Source of the DNA: Candidatus Tariuqbacter arcticus
GTDB taxonomy: Bacteria; Electryoneota; Tariuqbacteria; Tariuqbacterales; Tariuqbacteraceae
Direction: 5' to 3'
NCBI GenBank assembly: GCA_013202315.1
Contig: JABMRZ010000063.1
Span: 1 to 17,131, forward strand
Length of the DNA stretch: 17,131 bases
Below the pieces are notes generated by a model that was not told the origin of the DNA, did not search any database, and saw nothing but the letters and a program-made list of their open reading frames with translations. The position numbers were made by a program, and so were the translations under genes. This document shows positions 6,606 through 12,867 of this stretch, in pieces (position 1 is the stretch's first letter; every line of letters begins with the position of its first letter).

Positions 6606-7196
6606 TCATCTTTTAGGAACATATTCTGGATTGATCTCATCGGTGTCCCATTTGATAGGATTTAATCTAATATATTCTCTTATCTTTTCAAGCGATTGTT
6701 CACTTCTAATAATGTGTTCATAAAACCTTGATTGCCATTGAAATTTTAACTCCGGGAAATGCTGGTTAACTACCTTTGTACATTTAGATTTAAATGAACC
6801 TATAATCACCGATAGCGAACCAGTTTTTGGTGAAATAATTGAATAAAAATCCTTTTTGCAGGGACGAGACCTTGTCTCGTCCCCGGATGCTGGACGAGGC
6901 AGTGCCTCGTCCCTACAAATACATACTATGCCATGTAAATGATTCGGCATTATTATATATTCATCTAAAACCACAAACGGGAAATGTTCCGGGATTTCCA
7001 TCCAGTATTTATTGACAAGTTCTCCAACAAAAGTGAGTTTTACTTCAGCAGCGACAACTTCACTAAAATATGGAACCGTATCTTGGGTGCATATTGTAAC
7101 AAAATAGCATCCATTCTGTGAATAATCATATTCTTTCAACCGGATAGAATCATTACGGTAAATGCCTAAGTATTTACTTTTTTCATTTTCAATCAT
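6606..7196 (-). CDS. REP-associated tyrosine transposase (RAYT, Y1_Tnp/IS200-like)
   Basis: RAYTs are single-copy HUH-type nucleases related to IS200/IS605 transposases that cleave and move REP hairpins. The 196-residue protein has the N-terminal YFVTICTQD strand (31-39), the metal-binding HUH motif in MPNHLHGI (H86, H88) and the likely catalytic tyrosine Y175 in REYIRLNPIKW. FQWQSRFYEHIIRSE (152-166) is also typical of the family. Residues about 95-114 (RDEALPRP, then GDETRSRP) are encoded by two REP-like hairpins inserted in frame directly after the HUH strand. A third copy lies 20 bp past the stop. ATG 7196 overlaps the stop of the HicB-like gene (ATGA), so translation is probably coupled. 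Confidence 0.9.
   Translation of the reverse strand: MIENEKSKYLGIYRNDSIRLKEYDYSQNGCYFVTICTQDTVPYFSEVVAAEVKLTFVGELVNKYWMEIPEHFPFVVLDEYIIMPNHLHGIVCICRDEALPRPASGDETRSRPCKKDFYSIISPKTGSLSVIIGSFKSKCTKVVNQHFPELKFQWQSRFYEHIIRSEQSLEKIREYIRLNPIKWDTDEINPEYVPKR
6861..6921. repeat. Pair of inverted REP-like hairpins inside the RAYT gene (BIME-like)
   Basis: Copy B has a perfect 10-bp stem, GGGACGAGAC (6861-6870) with GTCTCGTCCC (6874-6883), around CTT. Copy C, GGACGAGGCA (6892-6901) with TGCCTCGTCC (6903-6912), has the flank CTAC in the opposite orientation. Together they form a head-to-head pair of about 55 bp, like a bacterial interspersed mosaic element. Copy C with its flanks (6890-6921) is the exact inverse of 6555-6586. 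The pair sits in the coding frame without causing a stop. Confidence 0.85.
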
Positions 7197-7357
7197 CGTC
7201 TAATTTGTATTTTAGCGTTAATGTATACTTTAATCGCATCTTTTATATTTTCCAAGGCTTGTTCCTCGGTTTCGCCTTGGGACCAACATCCTGGAAGTCC
7301 GGGACACCAGACGGAATAGCCTTCGTCGGTTTTTGTAAGTTGGACTTTGTAGTTCAT
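7193..7357 (-). CDS. HicB-like small protein
   Basis: The 54-residue protein matches the N-terminal partial RNase-H-like fold of HicB antitoxins: MNYKVQLTKTDEGYSVWCPG, then LPGCWSQGETEEQALENIKD and AIKVYI. The frame is open 29 codons further upstream, but ATG 7357 is preceded by AGAGGGTGG at good distance and gives the family's normal N-terminus, so this is the start I choose. There is no C-terminal DNA-binding domain and no neighbouring HicA toxin gene. The following gene, overlapping by 4 bp, is the RAYT. Stand-alone HicB proteins without HicA are common, so it need not be an antitoxin. It lies 19 bp after the nuclease-like gene and is probably co-transcribed. Confidence 0.85.
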   Translation of the reverse strand: MNYKVQLTKTDEGYSVWCPGLPGCWSQGETEEQALENIKDAIKVYINAKIQIRR

Positions 7358-7376
7358 TTTGCCACCCTCTTTAACA

Positions 7377-7823
7377 CTAAAATTCATCATAATTAACACT
7401 GAAATTACTATTTTTAACTTTAATACTACATCGATACTTTTCATAAATCTTTTTAACCAATTTTTTAAGTCTTAAATTGTCTTGGGGATACCGACATCCG
7501 ATAATATATCCGACTCTTTTAATAAGCTTGATACCCGCTTTCTTCGCACAAATCATATAACTAATTGTACTATCGATTTGATCTACTGCATGTTCAATGT
7601 TTCTTTTTCCTTTAAGCTCAACATAAACCTCAATTGTCTTCTCTTTAAGAAACAATAAGTAATCGCACCTGGGACTTGGTTCATTTTCAAAAACACAACC
7701 ATCGATTGTAACAACATCAACAGGATACTTGTCAGGATTCATTAATTTAAAAGAACTCCGCTTTTCGGAAAGCACAATTTCAATGTCATTCCTCGATTTC
7801 GTACACTCCTCCAAAGAACGCAT
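7377..7823 (-). CDS. Small PD-(D/E)XK nuclease-like partner of the ATPase
   Basis: The 148-residue protein follows the ATPase gene with TGATG overlap (stop TGA 7825-7823, start ATG 7823-7821). A TTG one codon earlier is a weaker alternative start. Numbering from that TTG, RCDYLL (D55) followed by VYVELKGK (E70, K72) and a helix with Q83 (HAVDQIDSTI) fit the D-(x)n-ExK core of restriction-endonuclease-like folds. The central beta strands alternate correctly around these residues. The N-terminal part (FKLMNPDKYPVDVVTIDGCVF) looks like a small beta-rich region that positions the core. I do not recognise a named family. Tight coupling to a RecF/ABC-type ATPase suggests a two-component system in which the ATPase senses and this protein cuts; that is inference. 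Confidence 0.75.
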   Translation of the reverse strand: MRSLEECTKSRNDIEIVLSEKRSSFKLMNPDKYPVDVVTIDGCVFENEPSPRCDYLLFLKEKTIEVYVELKGKRNIEHAVDQIDSTISYMICAKKAGIKLIKRVGYIIGCRYPQDNLRLKKLVKKIYEKYRCSIKVKNSNFSVNYDEF

Positions 7824-9088
7824 CAATACTCCAGTTCCAGCAGTTTGTTGAATTGCTCTGAAGTTTCATCGGACACATCGTCGATTTCATCCGCTAATAT
7901 CAATCCGGTTTCATCATCTATTATGCTTTTGATGCCATCATGCGTCACATTATATGCATTCACGACCGATGGGTCTAAAATCTGTTCTTCGGGTACAATA
8001 TCATACAATTTTTTCAGCTTTTCCGCATCCCCTTCAGCTTTTTTCCGCACAATCCCCGCTTCCATAAGGTTGGCGAAAGCAGTTAATATATAAGGGCTGT
8101 GGGTGGTGATAAATAATTGTAGAGGGGAAACACTTAATTTAAATACAGTTGCCAGCAGCTTCACAATATCTCTTTGTGAGTTTGGGAAAAGATGCGCTTC
8201 GGGCTCTTCTATGTACATCGTAATCCCTTTGCCTACAAACCTAACATTTACAATCATCCTTAATACCAATGATATTGGTAACACTTCCTGCTGGCCAGAA
8301 GAAAGATGAGTTATATTCACTTTCCTTCCATCAATATGTTTTACATAATCTATGTTTTCTTCTTGTATATATGAACCATAGAGAATTTTACTGATAATAG
8401 CATCAACAGTTTTTTGACTCTCCGATAAATCTTGACTAGTACGCCTATAGAATTTCTTTGCAAACTCATAAAACGAGCCAAATTCTATCAGAAATCGATC
8501 AATCGGTATTTTTTCCTTATCATGAAAAAACTTACTTTCTGATATATTAGCAAAATATGATCTTCCGGCAGGCATGAATTCCTGAGCGTATCCTCCAGGC
8601 GTCCCTAGTCTTTCAAAAAATCTCCTATACAAAAAAGGATTAATTCTGGAATAACTAAAGAATTCTCTATCTTCATCCTTTAGCTTAGACTTTATTTCTA
8701 AAAATTTATTATAGCCCTCGTTTAACAAATCATCATATAGTTCAGAATATTCTAAAATAATAGAATGCTCGTTTTTACGACTCTGATATACCTGAATAAA
8801 AGTATCACCTATTTCATATCTAATTATACAATCCTTTAGACCTAAGCAAGCAGGAGGAAAATATGTTTCAAACAATGACTTGAAATTATCTTTAAAATAG
8901 GATTCAGGTATAGAATCTTGGATAATACTTTTTATTATTTGATTTGGTACAGACTTAAAAAGATACAATAACTTCGCAATCACGCTCTTCCCGGTCGCCT
9001 GCGGACCGATGAGGATATTGATCTTGTTCAGCTCGATTTCAGCGTCTTTTATCCCGGCGAAATTTTTTATTATGAGTTTTTCGCTCAT
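7823..9088 (-). CDS. RecF/ABC-like AAA ATPase of a probable two-gene defence module
   Basis: The 421-residue protein opens with the SMC/RecF-type pattern IKNFAGIKDAEIELNKINI followed by Walker A GPQATGKS (28-35). An ABC-type signature LSSGQQE (262-268), Walker B MYIEEPEAH (291-299) and switch histidine TTHSPY (328-333) complete the ABC-type head. The middle (about 60-240) is helical and unlike known domains to my eye. No TOPRIM domain follows, so it is not an OLD or GajA-type fused nuclease; the nuclease-like function sits in the overlapping next gene. The ATG has a strong GAGGAG site. Base composition is mosaic: the two ends coding for ATPase motifs are GC-richer, while the centre (about 8340-8990) is strongly AT-rich. 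It lies 75 bp after gap, past a hairpin. A role in phage or plasmid defence is inferred from architecture and neighbours. Confidence 0.85.
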   Translation of the reverse strand: MSEKLIIKNFAGIKDAEIELNKINILIGPQATGKSVIAKLLYLFKSVPNQIIKSIIQDSIPESYFKDNFKSLFETYFPPACLGLKDCIIRYEIGDTFIQVYQSRKNEHSIILEYSELYDDLLNEGYNKFLEIKSKLKDEDREFFSYSRINPFLYRRFFERLGTPGGYAQEFMPAGRSYFANISESKFFHDKEKIPIDRFLIEFGSFYEFAKKFYRRTSQDLSESQKTVDAIISKILYGSYIQEENIDYVKHIDGRKVNITHLSSGQQEVLPISLVLRMIVNVRFVGKGITMYIEEPEAHLFPNSQRDIVKLLATVFKLSVSPLQLFITTHSPYILTAFANLMEAGIVRKKAEGDAEKLKKLYDIVPEEQILDPSVVNAYNVTHDGIKSIIDDETGLILADEIDDVSDETSEQFNKLLELEY

Positions 9089-9129
9089 AGTTCTCCTCTA
9101 ATATACTAAATGATTATATGAACAATGTA

Positions 9130-9155
9130 TTGGCGGAGGCGAAAACATCCGCCAA
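9130..9155 (-). terminator. Hairpin after gap (weak or partial terminator)
   Basis: TTGGCGGA and TCCGCCAA pair over 8 bp around a 10-nt loop, 8 bp after the gap stop codon. In the direction of gap transcription no continuous T-run follows, so it may mark or stabilise the end of the gap message more than fully terminate it. Confidence 0.45.
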
Positions 9156-9163
9156 CTTAATTT

Positions 9164-10165
9164 TTACATCCCCACCGCCATCTCAATCAAATCCACCACC
9201 CGGCAGGAATAGCCCCATTCGTTATCATACCAGGCGATAACTTTTACCGTAGTGCCATTCATCACCATCGTCAGGGGTGAATCGAATACAGAGCTGTGCG
9301 GATTGCCGATGATGTCGGTGGAGACTAGGGGGTCGATCGAATATTCAAGAATGCCTTTCAGCTCGTGTTCAGCGGCGTGTTTGAAGGCGGCGTTGATTTC
9401 TGCAGCCGAGGTGTTTTTTTCAACCTGACAAAAGAAATCGATGATGGAGCCGTTGCAAACCGGGACACGGAAGGCCATTCCGTCCAATTTACCCTTCAAT
9501 TGGGGTATAACCTTGCCCACGGTTTTGGCGGCGCCGGTCGTCGTTGGAATAATATTGATAGCGGCGCTGCGAGCGCGGCGCAGGTCTTTATGAGGCATAT
9601 CCAGCAGGCGCTGGTCATTGGTGTAGCCGTGGCAAGTGGTCATCAAGCCGTGCTTCAAGCCGAAATTATCCAGCAGCACTTTCACCACAGGAGCGAGACA
9701 ATTGGTGGTGCAGGAGGCGTTGGACAATATTTTATGTTCGGGCTTCAAATCATCGTCATTGACTCCCAGTACGATAGTGGCGTCGATTTCATCTTTGGCG
9801 GGGACGGTGAGGATGACCTTTTCAGCGCCGCCCTGCAGGTGCCAGGCGGCTTCTTCGCGTTTGCGGAAGATACCGGTGGATTCGACCACAACTTTGACGC
9901 CAAGCTCGCCCCAGGGGAGTTTAGCGGGGTCTCTCTCGGCGAAGACCTTGACGGGTCTACCATTGACAATAATGGAATCGCCTTCAACGATTACCTCACC
10001 GGGGAAGCGGCCATGAGTGGAATCGTATTTCAATAACTGCGCTAGTGTTCTAGCGTCGGTCAGGTCATTTATGGCTGCGAATTCCAAGTTGTTTCTGTTG
10101 AGCGCCGCTTTTAAAACTAAGCGGCCGATACGACCGAAGCCGTTGATACCTATTTTAATGGGCAT
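9164..10165 (-). CDS. gap: Glyceraldehyde-3-phosphate dehydrogenase
   Basis: GAPDH oxidises glyceraldehyde 3-phosphate to 1,3-bisphosphoglycerate with NAD. The 333-residue length is standard. The N-terminal dinucleotide fold GINGFGRIGR is followed by D34 in INDLTD, the acidic residue that favours NAD over NADP. The catalytic C152 lies in SNASCTTNC and H179 in CHGYTNDQ. The C-terminal WYDNEWGYSCR is canonical. AAGGA stands 8 bp before ATG 10165. The preceding restriction gene ends 35 bp upstream and I see no promoter in that gap, so gap may be transcribed from within or before the restriction-modification genes. Its normal partner pgk lies 2.6 kb further on. Confidence 0.97.
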   Translation of the reverse strand: MPIKIGINGFGRIGRLVLKAALNRNNLEFAAINDLTDARTLAQLLKYDSTHGRFPGEVIVEGDSIIVNGRPVKVFAERDPAKLPWGELGVKVVVESTGIFRKREEAAWHLQGGAEKVILTVPAKDEIDATIVLGVNDDDLKPEHKILSNASCTTNCLAPVVKVLLDNFGLKHGLMTTCHGYTNDQRLLDMPHKDLRRARSAAINIIPTTTGAAKTVGKVIPQLKGKLDGMAFRVPVCNGSIIDFFCQVEKNTSAAEINAAFKHAAEHELKGILEYSIDPLVSTDIIGNPHSSVFDSPLTMVMNGTTVKVIAWYDNEWGYSCRVVDLIEMAVGM

Positions 10166-10200
10166 TATGTTTTCCTTATTGTATTTGAATTTGTTGTATT

Positions 10201-11472
10201 TTATGTATTACTTGATATGAATGTGTTCTCCCCGGTAGATCTCTCAAAATAATAGATACCGTATTTTGCACATTTGCTTTTCATATTCTTGTGTATTTTT
10301 TCGGCTATTAGCATTCCCATAACTTGTTCATTATTAAGTCCTTCTTGTATCGCAAACATATACTTATATTTAATCGCTTGCAATAAACCTACAATGTCAT
10401 TTTTTCCAACATTAACTTCAACTTCTATTGTAAAATATTTTCCATTGGGTAAACTGAAGACAAGATTTGCTCTATCAGCGGAAGCAAAATAGTATTCCTC
10501 TTGATAAAACACGGCGCCATCTCCAAATATTTCATTTGCATTCTCAATTGTGAATCGTTTAATAGACTTATGTTCTTCACCTTCTTCTCTACTAATATAT
10601 TTTCGATGCTTGTTTTTATATTCCTTTTCCTTTGCTAAAAACAGAGGCCAAAATTTATCATCAAGATTACCATAATATTCAATCCATTCCTGCTTATCTT
10701 TAAATTTGCAAAGTTGTATATTGGGCCAGCACTTAGCGAAAATGAATCTTGCGCGGTCTTTATCTTTAATAAGCAATTTGTTATCAATGAAATCCAACGC
10801 TGGCGATAATGCGAAGGATATCATTATCATTCTTGCGCTATATTGTGTATTGAGATCGGGCTTATAGGAGCTATTCTCAGAGAACTTTCTCCATTCTTTT
10901 ATCCATGACAGAACATCTTCTTTTTCTTTATGGCTTTTTGAAATAAATACTCTAAGGATAAATTCTTCTATTGATATATAACCTGTTTCCAATATTACTG
11001 AAAGCGTAAACATAAAAGGAAAAAGTAAATAATCGTCATATCGAGAAGTAAGGTTTGGATTTGTAAATTGGTATCTTATAAGCTGATGTTCAAAGATTTC
11101 TTGCCAGTCTTTCTCTTTGCTCCTAAGAAACTGTTTACCCACTTCAGTGAATTCTATTGGGTTGTTTTTATCGGGGTGTATAAAGCCCAGCTTTTTCGCG
11201 AAGTTTATTCTATTTCTATAATGTGCGTGATAATCCTCTTGCTCTTCCCATATGGGTGTTATTCCCTCCTCTTCAAGCATAATTAGCACTTCCAACTCAC
11301 TATCATGATTCCAAATTCTTTCGTGCTCTTGATGTTCTTTAGTCAATTCTAGAAAGCGATGGAAGCCTTTTATACCATCAAGACCTTTTTTATATGGCCA
11401 AAAGGCCCTTGGAAACAGATACCAATAGCTTTCTGAATTCTTAAATGGAATAAAAAGCTTTGTTCCCTTCAT
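10201..11472 (-). CDS. Type II restriction endonuclease candidate (AlwI-like layout)
   Basis: The 423-residue protein follows the methyltransferase gene by 10 bp, with AAAGGG 7 bp before its ATG; this R-after-M arrangement is the main reason for the call. Residues 84-118 (YRNRINFAKKLGFI, then EFTEVGKQFLRS) look like a winged-helix segment. Residues 125-175 (IFEHQLIRYQFTNPN, then FPFMFTLSVILE) recall the layout of AlwI-type type IIS enzymes. In the C-terminal third, D333 (ADRANLVF) and E350-V-E352 (FTIEVEVNVGKND) could form a D-ExE catalytic set, the BamHI-like variant of PD-(D/E)XK. Base composition is far more AT-rich than that of gap or pfkA, which points to transfer. The recognition sequence cannot be read from here. 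A different accessory nuclease is possible. Confidence 0.65.
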   Translation of the reverse strand: MKGTKLFIPFKNSESYWYLFPRAFWPYKKGLDGIKGFHRFLELTKEHQEHERIWNHDSELEVLIMLEEEGITPIWEEQEDYHAHYRNRINFAKKLGFIHPDKNNPIEFTEVGKQFLRSKEKDWQEIFEHQLIRYQFTNPNLTSRYDDYLLFPFMFTLSVILETGYISIEEFILRVFISKSHKEKEDVLSWIKEWRKFSENSSYKPDLNTQYSARMIMISFALSPALDFIDNKLLIKDKDRARFIFAKCWPNIQLCKFKDKQEWIEYYGNLDDKFWPLFLAKEKEYKNKHRKYISREEGEEHKSIKRFTIENANEIFGDGAVFYQEEYYFASADRANLVFSLPNGKYFTIEVEVNVGKNDIVGLLQAIKYKYMFAIQEGLNNEQVMGMLIAEKIHKNMKSKCAKYGIYYFERSTGENTFISSNT

Positions 11473-11482
11473 AATTGGCCCT

Positions 11483-12334
11483 TTATATGATTAATTGAGG
11501 TAAAAAACTCTGGTTTGACAATTTGGCATCGATTATTTTTTTGTAATTTGGATTAATTTCATAGCCTGTATAAAACCTATTTAATTCAATAGCGGCTTTG
11601 GCTGTGGTTCCAGACCCCATGAACGGATCAAAGATTATATCTCCTACAAATGAGTAAAGTTTAATTAGCCTTTGGGGTATTTCCAAGGGCATTATCGCCG
11701 GATGCTCTCCGTATGCTTCATCGCTTACATTTGGAATTGGAATGTTCCAAATTTGTTTTGTAAACTCAACCCATTCTTTTTCAGTAAGTTTGCTCGCTTC
11801 TTTAATTTGCTGTGACTTCTTTACCGGTTCCCCATCTTTAATATAGACATTAATAAATTCAATTGTATTTTGAGCATAAAAATTGGGCGGGTATGGGTAA
11901 CTTCCGAACATTAATTTCTTTGTTGGATTTGTACGATTCCAAATATATATATCTAAAAGAAATAATCCTGTTTCATTTAATATTTCATATTCAATGCCGC
12001 TGCTTATATTGAATATGTCTCTAGTATAATGAGTATTTAGATTTCTTTTTAATACTGGCATTAAGGGCGTATTGATACATAATTTACCATTGGGTTTTAA
12101 TATTCTCTCACACTCTTTCCATACAACCGTTAAAGCTTTAAGATATTTTAAATAGTCTTTTATATCTCCTATCTGACCCTTAACAGGATCATTTTTTTGT
12201 TGCGATTGATACCCATCCATAGAATAATCCTTTATATTCCAATATGGTGGGCTTGTGATTATTAGAGTTATGGAGTTGTCTTCTACCTCTTTAAGGTTTC
12301 TGGCATCTTTGTAATATATTATATTCTTTTGCAT
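11483..12334 (-). CDS. Beta-class DNA methyltransferase (N4-cytosine or N6-adenine)
   Basis: The 283-residue protein transfers methyl from S-adenosylmethionine to an exocyclic amino group in DNA. Catalytic motif IV, TSPPYW (27-32), near the N-terminus and the SAM-binding motif I, DPFMGSGTT (236-244), near the C-terminus give the permuted beta-class order. TSPPYW is the form most often seen in N4-cytosine enzymes. YTGYEINPNY (20 residues after motif I begins) is motif II. The region between (about 90-190) should hold the target recognition part. The ATG at 12334 lacks a clear ribosome site. Together with the next gene it forms a compact type II restriction-modification unit, AT-rich and set between pfkA/HEPN and gap. 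Only one methyltransferase is present. Confidence 0.9.
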   Translation of the reverse strand: MQKNIIYYKDARNLKEVEDNSITLIITSPPYWNIKDYSMDGYQSQQKNDPVKGQIGDIKDYLKYLKALTVVWKECERILKPNGKLCINTPLMPVLKRNLNTHYTRDIFNISSGIEYEILNETGLFLLDIYIWNRTNPTKKLMFGSYPYPPNFYAQNTIEFINVYIKDGEPVKKSQQIKEASKLTEKEWVEFTKQIWNIPIPNVSDEAYGEHPAIMPLEIPQRLIKLYSFVGDIIFDPFMGSGTTAKAAIELNRFYTGYEINPNYKKIIDAKLSNQSFLPQLII

Positions 12335-12373
12335 AATATGATGACTCTAAAGAATCCCTATTTTTCAATTCTC

Positions 12374-12402
12374 TTGATTGCTTTTGCATAAATTACTATA
12401 AT
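12374..12402 (+). promoter_or_regulatory. Promoter-like sequence directed against the HEPN and pfkA genes
   Basis: TTGATT (12374-12379), 17 bp, then perfect TATAAT (12397-12402) lie on the plus strand in the gap between HEPN and the methyltransferase. No plus-strand gene follows, so a transcript would run antisense into the HEPN gene. AT-rich context makes a chance match possible. Confidence 0.3.
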
Positions 12403-12469
12403 ATTCTAAAAACTTCAATGGAATGGATTACCCTCCTAAGAAGTTTATTTAGACATAAATCTTTAAAAA

Positions 12470-12853
12470 TCACACTTTCAGGTTCGCCTTACAATATGAA
12501 ATAACCATCTCCGCATCTTTGACGGCTTGTTCCGCATCTTCTTGAAAGTAGTAATCTCTTGGCTTCCCAGCGGTAAAGAAGCAAGGGTATCTGGTTGGAA
12601 AATAGTGCTTATCCAATCTCGCTCCGGTTTTCAATAATTCGACATCATCGATATCCATACCCTTCATCAATACCATCAAGGAATGTCCCCGGGCTTTGCC
12701 GTTGTGGCTTTCGATTAGTGCTTTCAAGGCTTTTTCGCCGGCTTGTTGAGCGGCGAAGCAGGCCCATTCGTAGTCGCCTAAGTCGATCGAGCTTTTAGCG
12801 TGTTTCAAGTCAAATCCGGCTTGATCTATCCAATCGAGATGTCGTCGGGACAC
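12470..12853 (-). CDS. HEPN-domain protein
   Basis: The 127-residue all-helical protein matches the HEPN family: WIDQAGFDLKHAKSSIDLGD, then the hallmark YEWACFAAQQAGEKALKALI (28-47), GHSLMVLM (56-63), HYFPTRYP (83-90) and a last helix with EDAEQAVKDAEMVI. Many HEPN proteins are RNase toxins paired with an MNT nucleotidyltransferase antitoxin. No MNT gene lies on either side, and no clear R-x4-6-H motif is present (R79 and H83 are three residues apart). It begins with GTG 12853, preceded by GAGGT, 14 bp after the pfkA stop, so it is probably co-transcribed with pfkA. Its composition is closer to pfkA than to the restriction genes. It may be an orphan or have lost its partner. Confidence 0.85.
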   Translation of the reverse strand: MSRRHLDWIDQAGFDLKHAKSSIDLGDYEWACFAAQQAGEKALKALIESHNGKARGHSLMVLMKGMDIDDVELLKTGARLDKHYFPTRYPCFFTAGKPRDYYFQEDAEQAVKDAEMVISYCKANLKV

Positions 12854-12867
12854 AGTTGATACCTCAA

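Noticed and set aside
6555..6921. CRISPR array
   Set aside because: The repeats are palindromic REP-type hairpins in opposite orientations with irregular spacing, and no cas genes are present.
6606..7357. HicAB toxin-antitoxin pair
   Set aside because: No HicA-type sequence lies on either side; the next gene is a transposase.
7193..7444. Longer HicB frame starting at 7444
   Set aside because: The extra 29 residues overlap the end of the nuclease-like gene, are unlike HicB, and the strong ribosome site lies before ATG 7357.
7823..9088. ATPase as OLD/GajA nuclease
   Set aside because: After the ABC-type switch histidine only about 90 residues remain and no TOPRIM motifs are present.
9365..10036. 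Long open frame (223 codons) antisense to gap
   Set aside because: It lies entirely on the opposite strand of a certain gap gene; its glycine/phenylalanine-rich translation is the usual antisense shadow.
12335..12469. MNT nucleotidyltransferase remnant next to HEPN
   Set aside because: No GSxARG-type motif or coding frame could be found in the gap.
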